Part shown: positions 18,770 to 26,641 of the stretch, in pieces
Numbering within the stretch: the stretch's first letter is position 1
How the letters are laid out: each line of letters begins with the position of its first letter
Source of the DNA: RGIG1918 sp964570895
GTDB lineage: Bacteria > Cyanobacteriota > Vampirovibrionia > Gastranaerophilales > Gastranaerophilaceae
DNA length: 64,000 nucleotides
Reading direction: 5' to 3'
Assembly: GCA_964570895.1 (NCBI GenBank)
Contig: CAZMZD010000001.1
Location: 310,001-374,000 of the forward strand
Position numbers and translations under genes: made by a program
The notes under the pieces: generated by a model
Seen by the model: only the letters and a program-made list of their open reading frames with translations
Databases searched by the model: none
What the model was told of the DNA's origin: nothing

Positions 18770-18775
18770 TATAAT
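18770..18775 (+). promoter_or_regulatory. argS -10 box (predicted leaderless)
   Basis: A perfect TATAAT ends six bases before the argS ATG at 18782, and the gap (TTCTTT) contains no SD. A weak -35 (TAAACA, 18747-18752) overlaps the rpiB -35 on the other strand. Confidence 0.6.
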
Positions 18776-18781
18776 TTCTTT

Positions 18782-20458
18782 ATGATTAAAGATTATTTTA
18801 CAGGGATTACGAAAGCTGCGATTGAGCAAGCAATAGCCGACAAAAAACTCGGCGCTATGACAGAATTTGACGGTGTTTTAATTTGCGAAAAGCCAAAAAA
18901 CATTGAATTTGGCGACTTTGCAATTAATGTGTCTTCTCTTGCAAGAAGCGCAAAGATGGCGCCGCCACTTATCGGGAAAGAAATTATAAATTACATCAAG
19001 CAAGATAATTTTGAAGTTTCTCTTGCCGGTGGTTTTATAAATTTTAAAGTCGGAAACGCGTTTTTAAATGCGGTTTTGGCGGATGTTGCAGAAAAAAAAG
19101 AAGCTTACGGCAAGCAAAATATTGGCGAAGGCAAAAAAATTAATCTGGAATACGTGAGCGCGAACCCGACAGGGCCTTTCCACATTGGGCATGGCAGATG
19201 GGCTGCGGTTGGCTCTTCGCTTGCGGAAACTTTAAAATTTGCAGGATACGATGTTTTCCAAGAATTTTATATAAATGACGCCGGAAACCAAATCCAAAAA
19301 TTGGGCAAATCGCTTGAACTTCGCGTTAAAGAACAAAAAGGCGAAAAAATTGAAATGCCGGAAGATAGCTATCGCGGCGATTATTTGATTGAAACCGCGA
19401 AAGAATATATTAAAGAAAATTCGAGCGAAAATTATGCAGACTATGCAAAGCGCAAAATGCTTGAAAACCAAAAAGCGCTTCTCGAGAAGTTTGGCGTTCA
19501 TTTTGACCTATTTTTCTCGGAATTGTCTTTGTATAAAGATAACGAAGTTGAAAACGCAATTAAAGCGCTTGAGCCTTATATGTATGAGCAAGATGGCGCA
19601 ACTTGGTTTAAAACAACGCAATTTGGCGATGACCAAGATAGGGTTATCAAAAAAGCGGACGGCAACAACACATATTTAACGGCAGACATTGCTTATCATA
19701 TGAACAAACTAAAAAGATGTGATGAGATGATAAATATTTGGGGCGCAGACCATCATGGCTACATTCCAAGAATTAAAGCTGCTATCCAAGCCCTTGGGGG
19801 CGACCCTGACGCGCTTACGGTTATCCTTGGGCAACTTGTAAACATTGTTCAAGACGGCATGGCTGTTCGTATGGGCAAAAGAAAAACTATGGTCACTCTC
19901 GACGATTTGATTGACGAAGTTGGCGTTGATGGCGTGCGCTTTTGGATGTTAATGCGCTCGACCGACACAACTCTTGATTTCGATGTCGACCTTGCAAAAA
20001 GCCAAAGCGACAAAAACCCTGTGTTCTATGTGCAATACGCTCATGCGCGATGTGCTTCAATTTTAAGAAGGGCGACAGATGTGCGAATTGATACGGTTGA
20101 TAAAAAAGAATTGCCGCCACATTTGAGCCAATCTGAATTTATTAACGCAAAAAGAGCAGGTGACATTAATTTAGCAAAAATTGACGAAAAATCTGCGCTA
20201 TATTTGAAAAAATTAATTTTAAAACTTGAAGAATTCAATGAAATTATTGCTTCCGTTGCAAAAAACAAGGCTCCATATTTGCTTTGCAAGTATGCGCTTG
20301 AACTTGCAGGAGATTTTCATCAGTTTTATAATTTTACGCGCGTTTTGTCTGACGATAAAGAAACCACAAAAGCGATGGTGTTCACCGTTGCGCAAACAAA
20401 AACCGTTATGGCGAATGTGCTTAAATTAATTGGCGTTTCTGCACCTGAAAAGATGTAA
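18782..20458 (+). CDS. argS: arginyl-tRNA synthetase
   Basis: The 558-residue enzyme has an N-terminal Arg-S additional domain, the class I signature HIGH at residues 134-137 (inside NPTGPFHIGHGRW), AADHHG-type ADHHGYIPR, a MGKRKTMVTLDDL segment in place of KMSKS, and a C-terminal DALR-type anticodon-binding domain with FYNFTRVL. It charges tRNA-Arg; one such tRNA (CCG) is at 25900. The ATG at 18782 lies six bases after a TATAAT without an SD, so a leaderless message is likely. A hairpin at 20471-20503 lies just after the stop. Confidence 0.97.
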   Translation: MIKDYFTGITKAAIEQAIADKKLGAMTEFDGVLICEKPKNIEFGDFAINVSSLARSAKMAPPLIGKEIINYIKQDNFEVSLAGGFINFKVGNAFLNAVLADVAEKKEAYGKQNIGEGKKINLEYVSANPTGPFHIGHGRWAAVGSSLAETLKFAGYDVFQEFYINDAGNQIQKLGKSLELRVKEQKGEKIEMPEDSYRGDYLIETAKEYIKENSSENYADYAKRKMLENQKALLEKFGVHFDLFFSELSLYKDNEVENAIKALEPYMYEQDGATWFKTTQFGDDQDRVIKKADGNNTYLTADIAYHMNKLKRCDEMINIWGADHHGYIPRIKAAIQALGGDPDALTVILGQLVNIVQDGMAVRMGKRKTMVTLDDLIDEVGVDGVRFWMLMRSTDTTLDFDVDLAKSQSDKNPVFYVQYAHARCASILRRATDVRIDTVDKKELPPHLSQSEFINAKRAGDINLAKIDEKSALYLKKLILKLEEFNEIIASVAKNKAPYLLCKYALELAGDFHQFYNFTRVLSDDKETTKAMVFTVAQTKTVMANVLKLIGVSAPEKM

Positions 20459-20935
20459 CACCCGAGCGAAGTTAAAATCGTAGTGCACGCACTAGATTTT
20501 AACGAGCGAGGCTTCAGGATGTGAGTATATGTACAGCCGTGAGGAACGGGTGGACATATACGACATTGGACTACGTATGAGCGAAGCGAATTGTGGCGCG
20601 ATGCGCCCAATGAGCAAAGCGAGGGCAAAGGTTGCTTTAGTCATTTGCGAGCATTAGCGAGTAATTACGAATAAAGTATGCGCAGATTGCGTAAGAAAAT
20701 CAAGCTTTGCTTAGATTTTCAAGCAAGCCAGAAGTGTGAGCACATGCACGGCAAACGATGAGCGAATTTCTGCACGAACGGAGCTACGAAGCGGGAGTGT
20801 TTACGAAGCAAAAAACTCATTCCTGCAAATGAGCAGGTTTGAGTGGCGAAAATATAAAGCCGACAGCGACAAAGTCACAAAGGCGGAACTATTCGAGCAT
20901 GAGAGGAATCAAAGAAAACTTTAGTATCTTGTCAA
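20459..20935. repeat. repeat island: hairpin plus 'cgagcgaggcttcaggatg' family (R4)
   Basis: No gene is supported in this stretch. It starts with a hairpin (20471-20503: nine-base arms GTTAAAATC/GATTTTAAC and inner TAGTG/CACTA), followed by GAGCGAGGCTTCAGGATGTG. The section up to about 20580, which includes CAGGATGTGAG and GACATTGGACTACGT, recurs inverted at 60483-60570, and the hairpin-plus-motif recurs near 27.7 kb. More short hairpins follow, for example GAAAATC(a)AGC with GCTT(a)GATTTTC near 20695-20720. A 62-codon frame at 20736 has no SD, no family resemblance and is treated as chance. Confidence 0.7.
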
Positions 20936-20960
20936 TTATTGTAACTTAGCATTATTTTTT

Positions 20961-21204
20961 ATTCTTTCATTTTTCTTTCTTTTTCGCTCATTCGCCGCAA
21001 GGAAAAGAAAGAAAAACGAAACAAAAAGAAAGAAACTTCGGCTTTTGTTTAGTTCCTTCCATTTTTCAAATTTTTATCTCAGAAATCGCAGTCGAGCTTT
21101 TGCGAAAAGTTATTTGACAAAAATATGTTTTACGCGTTACAACCGATGCTGCGACCGCAAAAGCACTCCCTCTTTCTGTTTTGTGATAAAAATTTTAAAA
21201 ATTA
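20961..21204. repeat. ~245-bp dispersed repeat R1, copy A
   Basis: This segment aligns along its length with 43098-43341. It begins with a long hairpin of T-rich and A-rich arms (TTTCATTTTTCTTTCTTTT and its near-complement) around an identical loop TCGCTCATTCGCCGCAAGG. Then come shared blocks AGAAACTTCGGC, TTTTTCAAATTTTT, TCTCAGAAATCGCAGTC and AGCTTTTGC, ending near TGATAAAAATTTTAAAAATT. In this copy GCTTTTGCG also pairs with CGCAAAAGC about 60 bases later. No coding capacity is evident. It could be a non-autonomous element or a family of structured RNAs. Confidence 0.85.
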
Positions 21205-21265
21205 GATAGACAGGAGGTGCCATACCGAGCTGAAAATTATTGGACCCATCAACAAAAAGCAGGGC

Positions 21266-21703
21266 TTATTTAATCTGAAACGGGCATTTGGGGCAGCGCG
21301 CTTTTGGGTGAAGCATAAGATTGTCTTCAAGGTCGTAAAGCTTTGCAATGCGCGTGATTAAAGTTTCGCCACAAACAGGGCACTTAATTTCGATATTCGG
21401 ATTGCTTGCTTGTTCTAAAATAATTTCTTTAATGTGTTCAGTGTCGATATTCGGAGTAAGATGAAAATCTTCTGCTTTTTCGTGTGACTTTATTGCATTA
21501 AGCGACACTCTAAGCCCTTTTGTGAGCTTTTGTCTAACAGTCTGCGGTAAAAACAGCTCCGTACCATCTTCAATTGCGCGAACTTCATCAAGAGTTAAGT
21601 TGCAGTAATCTGCAAGCCCTTTTTGTGAAAAGCCGCGTTCTTCTCTCATTTGAGAAACAAATTGCGCCAAACTTAATCCATCATTGTTTTTTAGATTAGC
21701 CAT
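21266..21703 (-). CDS. XRE-type HTH protein with C-terminal zinc ribbon
   Basis: The 145-residue product has an N-terminal helix-turn-helix (LSLAQFVSQMREERGFSQ, then LADYCNLTLDEVRAIEDG) and a C-terminal CPVCGETL...CPKCPF pair of knuckles that should bind zinc. The middle (about 60-100) is not recognised. The frame reads further upstream to 21793 inside secF, but the ATG at 21703 is the start that gives the HTH near the N-terminus and overlaps secF by eight bases. It would be translated from the secD-secF transcript. Its DNA target is unknown; linkage to the Sec machinery suggests a membrane or secretion regulon, or simple hitch-hiking. Confidence 0.75.
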   Translation of the reverse strand: MANLKNNDGLSLAQFVSQMREERGFSQKGLADYCNLTLDEVRAIEDGTELFLPQTVRQKLTKGLRVSLNAIKSHEKAEDFHLTPNIDTEHIKEIILEQASNPNIEIKCPVCGETLITRIAKLYDLEDNLMLHPKARCPKCPFQIK

Positions 21704-22673
21704 TTTGCGCTTTCTTTTGTTTTCTTTCTTCCCACCAGCCAAGGAGCGCGCTTGCGAAGAATATGCTTGAGTATGAACCTGCGATAATACCAAGAATCAT
21801 TGCAAGGACAAATTCTTTTGTTGTTGCGCCACCAAAAATATAGAGAGCAATCAAGGTCAAAAGCGTTGTGAGAGAAGTGTTTATACTTCTTGCCAAAGTT
21901 TGGTTTACGCTTGCGTTAATGATTTCTGCAATGCTATATTTTTTGCCCAAGAACCTATTGTTTTCACGAGTTCTGTCAAATACGACGATTGTGTCGTGTA
22001 CGCTAAAACCAATAACTGTGAGGATTGCGGTAATAAACAAGCTATCGACATGCACATTTGCTACAAGCGACATGATGGAAAACACGCCGACAACAAATAG
22101 GGCGTCATGCGCGAGAGTTAAAAGCGTGATGACCGCATAATCCAATTGGAAACGAAGAGTAATATAAACAACAATCCCAATAAAAGCAAGCAAAAGCGCC
22201 ATTAGAGAATTGTTCATAAGCTCTTTGCCGAGAGTTGGCCCAACAGAGTTTGTTTGAACAAGTTTTGAACCTTCGAAATCACTATCCATAAAAGTTGTGA
22301 TTTTTGTAATATTATCTGACTTTTCGTCGATAAATGGCGTTTTGATGGATACAAAATTGTTTTCTTTTTCGCCAACGGTAACATTTGAAATACCTTGAAT
22401 TACAGGGTTTTCAATGCCAATTTTTTCAAGCTCGACTCTTATCGTGTTAATGTCATCTTGTTCAATTTTTTTATTGACTTGATATTGCAAAATCGTTCCG
22501 CCTTCAAAGTCAATCCCAAGTTTAATTGGCGAATGGTTCGGAGAAGTGATTATTGAAAATAGTATTGCAAAAATGCAAGGCGCTAAAATCAAGCCTGTTA
22601 TCCAGAACCAAACTTTGCGATGTTTTATTACGTCAATATATTGTTTTTCGTTGGTGATATTAGGATTTGCCAT
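21696..22673 (-). CDS. secF: protein translocase subunit SecF
   Basis: The 325-residue protein has the SecF plan: a first membrane helix, GIDFEGGTILQYQV, the periplasmic P1-like domain, the conserved NSVGPTLGKEL segment, and a five-helix C-terminal half with VHDTIVVFDRTREN and RSINTSLTTLLTL. With SecD it uses the proton gradient to assist protein translocation through SecYEG. It follows secD by 17 bases on the minus strand and overlaps the downstream HTH gene. Confidence 0.96.
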   Translation of the reverse strand: MANPNITNEKQYIDVIKHRKVWFWITGLILAPCIFAILFSIITSPNHSPIKLGIDFEGGTILQYQVNKKIEQDDINTIRVELEKIGIENPVIQGISNVTVGEKENNFVSIKTPFIDEKSDNITKITTFMDSDFEGSKLVQTNSVGPTLGKELMNNSLMALLLAFIGIVVYITLRFQLDYAVITLLTLAHDALFVVGVFSIMSLVANVHVDSLFITAILTVIGFSVHDTIVVFDRTRENNRFLGKKYSIAEIINASVNQTLARSINTSLTTLLTLIALYIFGGATTKEFVLAMILGIIAGSYSSIFFASALLGWWEERKQKKAQNG

Positions 22674-22690
22674 TTTATGTTCCTTATTTA

Positions 22691-23992
22691 TTAGTCAAGT
22701 ACACCGAATTTTGCTTTTTCTTTTCTGGTTTCAGTTGCCACATACCCTTCTTTGATATCTTCTTTCTTTAAGCCCCAAAGTGCAGGATATTTAAGTTCGC
22801 CTGTGCCAAATAAGATATGCATATAGTTTTTAGTAACGGTAATTGCTGTAAACATGCTAACCAAAACACCAATTGCAAGCGTTAAGGCAAAGCCTTTAAC
22901 AACCGATGTTCCAAGCATATACAAAATTACGCAGGTAATAATTGTTGACATGTTTGAGTCGAAAATACTTGTGAAAGCTCTATCGAAGCCGGAATTAATG
23001 GCAGTGTAGAGAGAGCGCCCCATTTTGAGCTCTTCTTTTGTTCTTTCGAAAATCAAAATGTTTGCATCAATTGCCATGCCGATACTCAAAATAAAACCGG
23101 CAATGCCCGCAAGAGTGAGCGTTACAGGGATTATTTTAAATATTGCAAAAGTGATTAAACTGTAAATTATAAGAGCGATGTTTGCAATGAGCCCCGGGAG
23201 TCTATAGTAGCAAAGCATGAATATCATAACAAGCCCAAGCCCAATTGCGCCTGCTAGTTTACTTTTTGCGATACTATCCGCACCAAGCGTTGGCCCAACA
23301 GAGTTTTCTTCAATGATTTTTGCAGGAACAGGAAGTGCGCCGGCATTTAAGAGGTCAACCATTCTTTTTGCTTCTTTAAATTCAAAGTCGCCCGTGATTT
23401 GCGCTTTGCCGTCAGGGATTTCAACATTCACAACAGGAGCCGATTGAAGCTCACCATTAAAGAAAATTGCCATTTGCTGACCTTTTAATTGGCGAGTGAG
23501 AACTGCAAATTTCTTTGCGCCTTCAAGCGTAAATTCTAAATCAACCGCCCATTCGCCTGTTTGAGTGTTTCCGACAATGGACTTTTTAAGGTCTTTACCT
23601 GTAAGCCCTGTTGATTCCCATACCATTTCGCCAGCTGCATTTGTTCCGGCCGGTTTTTTAAATTCAAGCTCTGCAACTTCCCCAATAAATTCTTTTGCTT
23701 GTTTTGGGTCTGAAATTGCAGGGATTTCAATAATTAACCTTTTTTCGCCGATTTTTTGAACAATCGTTTCAGCAACGCCCAAAGCATTCACCCTGTTTTC
23801 AATCGCAAAACGAAGGCTATCAAGCATATCAGGGGTGATTTGCTTGATTGTGTCCGTCGTTTGGGCTTCAATTGTAATTCTTGAACCGCCAACTAAATCT
23901 AAGCCAAGCTTTGTAGGCTTTTTAAGAATTATCACAATCGAGCTTACGATTAGTGCAAATATTATCCAAAAAAGTATGATTTTGTTTTTCAT
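22691..23992 (-). CDS. secD: protein translocase subunit SecD
   Basis: The 433-residue protein has an N-terminal helix, LGLDLVGGSRITIEA, the periplasmic domain with LLNAGALPVPAKI, the NSVGPTLGADS segment and RND-type transmembrane helices with GMAIDANILIFERTKEE. It is shorter in the periplasmic region than E. coli SecD, like the compact Gram-positive and cyanobacterial forms. The ATG at 23992 has an AGAGGA ribosome site and a short leader from the promoter at 24020-24028. secF follows. Confidence 0.96.
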   Translation of the reverse strand: MKNKIILFWIIFALIVSSIVIILKKPTKLGLDLVGGSRITIEAQTTDTIKQITPDMLDSLRFAIENRVNALGVAETIVQKIGEKRLIIEIPAISDPKQAKEFIGEVAELEFKKPAGTNAAGEMVWESTGLTGKDLKKSIVGNTQTGEWAVDLEFTLEGAKKFAVLTRQLKGQQMAIFFNGELQSAPVVNVEIPDGKAQITGDFEFKEAKRMVDLLNAGALPVPAKIIEENSVGPTLGADSIAKSKLAGAIGLGLVMIFMLCYYRLPGLIANIALIIYSLITFAIFKIIPVTLTLAGIAGFILSIGMAIDANILIFERTKEELKMGRSLYTAINSGFDRAFTSIFDSNMSTIITCVILYMLGTSVVKGFALTLAIGVLVSMFTAITVTKNYMHILFGTGELKYPALWGLKKEDIKEGYVATETRKEKAKFGVLD

Positions 23993-24019
23993 GAAAAATC
24001 CTCTTCTAAAGTCATGTAT

Positions 24020-24028
24020 ATTTTAGCA
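24020..24028 (-). promoter_or_regulatory. extended -10 promoter of secD-secF
   Basis: TGcTAAAAT on the minus strand (24028-24020) gives a start near 24013 and a ~20-base leader with an SD. No good -35 is visible. Confidence 0.5.
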
Positions 24029-24425
24029 AAAAATAAAAAAAATAATATAAATATATGTATAATTGTAAATAAAATAAAAAAGCCGTAAAATATACGGCTT
24101 ATCCCCTTTAAATCTCCTCAAATCTAGTAACCATAGTTTGTGTTAATTTTTTAAAATTTTAATCTCCAATATGTTAGTTAATAATCTTGTTTTCAAACTT
24201 CCTTTTGCCTGTTATGAAGGCTTTACGCCATCACTCCTTCCTTGTTTTTTCTCTTTATTCCTTGACTCCATTTAATTAAAAGTCAAATAGATAACTTCTA
24301 AAAGTGTAATATTGCAAAGATTTTTGTTACATGTTGCATGCCCCTTGATATAGCTTTATAAACAAAGTTTTACAAATTTAACATTTACATTTTTAATATT
24401 TTTTCTTAATTTTTATTCATTGTTT
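24029..24425. other. intergenic stretch between secD and the TolC-like gene
   Basis: No gene is supported here. The only clear element is the minus-strand terminator at 24074-24100. A possible minus-strand promoter (TTGCAA and TTATCT 17 bases apart, near 24290-24320) could make a short RNA that ends there. That RNA would contain only very short frames, the longest about 19 codons. Confidence 0.5.
24074..24100 (-). terminator. intrinsic terminator on the minus strand
   Basis: AAGCCGTA (24080-24087) pairs with TACGGCTT (24093-24100) around a five-base loop, and the minus strand continues into TTTTTTAT. It would end the TolC-like transcript or a short intergenic RNA. Confidence 0.75.
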
Positions 24426-25820
24426 TCAGTTTTTAATAATTGCACCTTTTGTGACAAGCCCAGCATTATATAAAAGCTCAATTTGGTTGATATTATAATT
24501 TATGACAGTATCAAGATATTCAACTCTCGCTTGAGTTTTCAGTGTTTGCGCCTGAATTACATCGAGCAAAATACCTTCGCCAGCATCTAACCTAAGTTCT
24601 GCTAAATTCACGCTTTCCGTGGCATAATCTATTTGTTTTTTGGCAATGCGCGCTCTATCTTTTGAAGTTTTACTTTTATAATATGAACTTATAATATCGC
24701 GCTCAATTTCGCGTTTTTTCTCAAGCAGCTGGTGTTCGCACATTTTAATTTCTGCATCCTTTGCTTTAACTTTATTTAAAGTGCCAATTCCTAAATTTTT
24801 CCCTAACGGGATATCTAAATTGGCAATAACTTGCAAGTTTTGCCCAAAGCCAATATTTATTGTGCCTTGCGTGCTATATTGAGCTTTTATATCAGCTTGC
24901 GGAATATACTCTGCAAGAAGGCTTTTCTTTTCATATTTAAGCGATTTAATTTTCTCTTCGAGCGATTTTATATCTTGCCTTTCTTTGATTGCAGACATGG
25001 CAAGCTCATGCGGCATAATTTCTTCACCAATCAATTCGCGCATTTTTATCTCGTCTTCCTTTGGGCAAAGGGGGACGGTAAAATCAATCCCCATAATATA
25101 CGTTAGGTTTGCTTGGTTAATTTTAAATTGCGATATCATATCTAAAATTTGCTGATTGGCGCTTGCTAGTTCATTTTGCGCTCGTGTTACATCAAATTTT
25201 GTGCCAAGCCCAGCCTCAAAAAGATTTTCCGTTAGCTTTAGTTGAGCTTTCCTTTCGCTATAATTTTTTATGTATATTTCAAGGCGCAATTTAGTGTCTA
25301 GAAGTTCGTAATAATATTTTGCAATATGCGCTATCACTTCTTCTTGTGTAAAATTTAGATTTTTCCGTTCAGAAGACATTAAATATTTTCCCGCTTTTGA
25401 ATTAAAAACAGTTCTTCCACCTTCAAGTAAGTCATGGCTTACATAAATTCCGCCAAGAACCGCAGTTTCATTAATGTTTCGAAGTAAGGCATTGCCGACC
25501 AAGTATTCGCCGCGAAGCAAGTTACCATAACCCGTAAGCCCGACATCGGGCAAATATTTTGCAAGAAGGCTTTTGTAATTATATTTTGAAATGTCAAACT
25601 CGTCTTTTGCGATTTTTATTCCGTAATTGTTCAATAAACCTATATTTAGGCACTCTTCAAGAGATACGTATATCGGCGTTTGATGAGTGTAATTTTGTAT
25701 TGTTTCAATAACTAAAGCGCCTTTTGGAGAGCGTTTTTCAATATCATCAAGAGTTTTGGCGAGAGCCATGTTGTGTGAGATAAAAAATATCAATAGCAAT
25801 ATTGCAATTTCTTTTTTCAT
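24426..25820 (-). CDS. TolC-family outer membrane channel protein
   Basis: The 464-residue protein begins with a signal peptide (KKEIAILLLIFFISHNMALA, residues 2-21) and has the duplicated helical/beta pattern of outer membrane efflux proteins: YVSLEECLNIGLLNNYGIKIA, the later RAQNELASANQQ, and a second-half LAELRLDAGEGILLDVIQAQ. It should trimerise into an outer-membrane and periplasmic exit duct for efflux pumps or type I secretion. No inner-membrane pump or adaptor genes adjoin it, so its partner is encoded elsewhere. It indicates a Gram-negative type envelope. There is no SD at the ATG; a weak TATCTT lies six bases upstream. Confidence 0.9.
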   Translation of the reverse strand: MKKEIAILLLIFFISHNMALAKTLDDIEKRSPKGALVIETIQNYTHQTPIYVSLEECLNIGLLNNYGIKIAKDEFDISKYNYKSLLAKYLPDVGLTGYGNLLRGEYLVGNALLRNINETAVLGGIYVSHDLLEGGRTVFNSKAGKYLMSSERKNLNFTQEEVIAHIAKYYYELLDTKLRLEIYIKNYSERKAQLKLTENLFEAGLGTKFDVTRAQNELASANQQILDMISQFKINQANLTYIMGIDFTVPLCPKEDEIKMRELIGEEIMPHELAMSAIKERQDIKSLEEKIKSLKYEKKSLLAEYIPQADIKAQYSTQGTINIGFGQNLQVIANLDIPLGKNLGIGTLNKVKAKDAEIKMCEHQLLEKKREIERDIISSYYKSKTSKDRARIAKKQIDYATESVNLAELRLDAGEGILLDVIQAQTLKTQARVEYLDTVINYNINQIELLYNAGLVTKGAIIKN

Positions 25821-25877
25821 ATATAAAAGATATTGTGATTTTAATTTGAATTATATAGCCAAGGAGGGCTTGTTATG

Positions 25878-25886
25878 TGGTATAAT
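25878..25886 (+). promoter_or_regulatory. extended -10 promoter for tRNA-Arg
   Basis: TGgTATAAT (25878-25886) sits 13 bases before the tRNA-Arg 5' end. No -35 match is obvious. Confidence 0.5.
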
Positions 25887-25899
25887 TTGTTACGGTTAA

Positions 25900-25973
25900 G
25901 TGCTTATAGCTCATTTGGATAGAGCATTGGTCTCCGAAGCCAAAGGCGGGGGGTTCGAATCCCCCTAAGCACG
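25900..25973 (+). tRNA. tRNA-Arg (anticodon CCG)
   Basis: A complete cloverleaf: acceptor GTGCTTA/TAAGCAC, D-arm AGCTCATTTGGATAGAGC, anticodon stem TTGGT/GCCAA with loop CTCCGAA, and T-arm GGGGGTTCGAATCCCCC. The discriminator is G and no CCA is encoded. Confidence 0.95.
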
Positions 25974-26031
25974 ATTTTTAAAAAAATGCTTGATTTTCAT
26001 TTTTTATGTGTTTTAATAAAATTAATCGAAC

Positions 26032-26107
26032 GGGCGATTAGCTCAATTGGTAGAGCGTCTCCCTTACAAGGAGAGGGTTTGGGGTTCGAGTCCCTAATCG
26101 CCCACCA
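26032..26107 (+). tRNA. tRNA-Val (anticodon TAC), CCA encoded
   Basis: Acceptor GGGCGAT/ATCGCCC, D-arm AGCTCAATTGGTAGAGC, anticodon loop CTTACAA and T-arm TTGGGGTTCGAGTCCCTAA. CCA (26105-26107) is encoded, unlike in the other three tRNAs here. Confidence 0.95.
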
Positions 26108-26115
26108 TATAAATT

Positions 26116-26139
26116 AAGACCGCAAATGCGGTCTTTTTT
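26116..26139 (+). terminator. terminator after tRNA-Val
   Basis: AAGACCGCA (26116-26124) pairs with TGCGGTCTT (26127-26135) and runs into a T-tract. Confidence 0.85.
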
Positions 26140-26150
26140 AATGCCAAAAA

Positions 26151-26179
26151 TTGAAAATCTCAATGCATTATACTAGAAT
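26151..26179 (+). promoter_or_regulatory. promoter of the short peptide transcript
   Basis: TTGAAA (26151-26156) and TAGAAT (26174-26179) are 17 bases apart. A transcript from about 26186 would end at the terminator at 26343-26376, giving about 190 nt. Confidence 0.5.
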
Positions 26180-26257
26180 TATTTTAAGGGTAAGCTCCCA
26201 CTCGCCGCTTCCGACACAGACTAGTTAAGAGGACAAAAGCGGAAAGGTGGTGATGAG

Positions 26258-26332
26258 ATGAAATTTTGTGTAACAGAAAAAGCACTATGGCTTATCTTTT
26301 TGATAATCATAGCGCTTTATTTCATCAAATAG
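26258..26332 (+). CDS. 24-residue hydrophobic peptide (candidate small membrane peptide)
   Basis: The ORF encodes 24 residues: a polar MKFCVTEK head, a single hydrophobic helix (ALWLIFLIIIALYF) and a final Ile-Lys. A strong ribosome site, AAAGGTGGTGA, lies just upstream. The gene has its own promoter (26151-26179), a ~70-nt leader with a CCGCTT/AAGCGG stem (26205-26210 with 26237-26242) and its own terminator. The coding region itself folds: AAAGC...CTTATC pairs with GATAA...GCTTT. This build resembles type I toxin or other small membrane-peptide genes, but no family match is known to me and no antisense RNA is evident. Confidence 0.5.
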   Translation: MKFCVTEKALWLIFLIIIALYFIK

Positions 26333-26342
26333 GGAGTTAAGA

Positions 26343-26376
26343 AAGACTTTAAGAGAGCGACCTCTTAAGGTCTTTT
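26343..26376 (+). terminator. terminator of the short peptide transcript
   Basis: A 13-bp stem with one G-T pair (26343-26355 with 26362-26374) closes a six-base loop and ends in TTTT. Confidence 0.75.
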
Positions 26377-26427
26377 CCCTATACGTATATAATAACATGT
26401 TTGTTGAATTTTTCAATATTTAAGCAA

Positions 26428-26454
26428 AAAAGAGAGTCCTTAAGACTCTCTTTT
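26428..26454 (-). terminator. terminator after tRNA-Gln
   Basis: An 11-bp perfect stem (26428-26438 with 26444-26454) lies directly 3' of tRNA-Gln on the minus strand and is followed there by T residues. Confidence 0.8.
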
Positions 26455-26459
26455 AAAAT

Positions 26460-26531
<72 letters not shown>

Positions 26532-26641
26532 ATGGATAAAACTATATTATAAAATAAAGAAGAAAAGTCAAGTATTTGAAAAAAATATTTTATCTGCTAT
26601 GCTAACTCATTGAAATTTGTATTTATTTTATGGAGATAAAT

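Noticed and set aside
20736..20924. 62-codon ORF in the first repeat island
   Set aside because: No ribosome site, unusual composition and location in hairpin-rich repeat DNA; no recognisable domain.
20459..21204. Insertion sequence or integrated element
   Set aside because: No transposase or integrase frame, no terminal inverted repeats with target duplications found by eye; treated as dispersed non-coding repeats.
26186..26376. Known structured RNA (6S, 4.5S, tmRNA or RNase P)
   Set aside because: None of the conserved signatures of these RNAs is visible, and a good SD and ORF are present.
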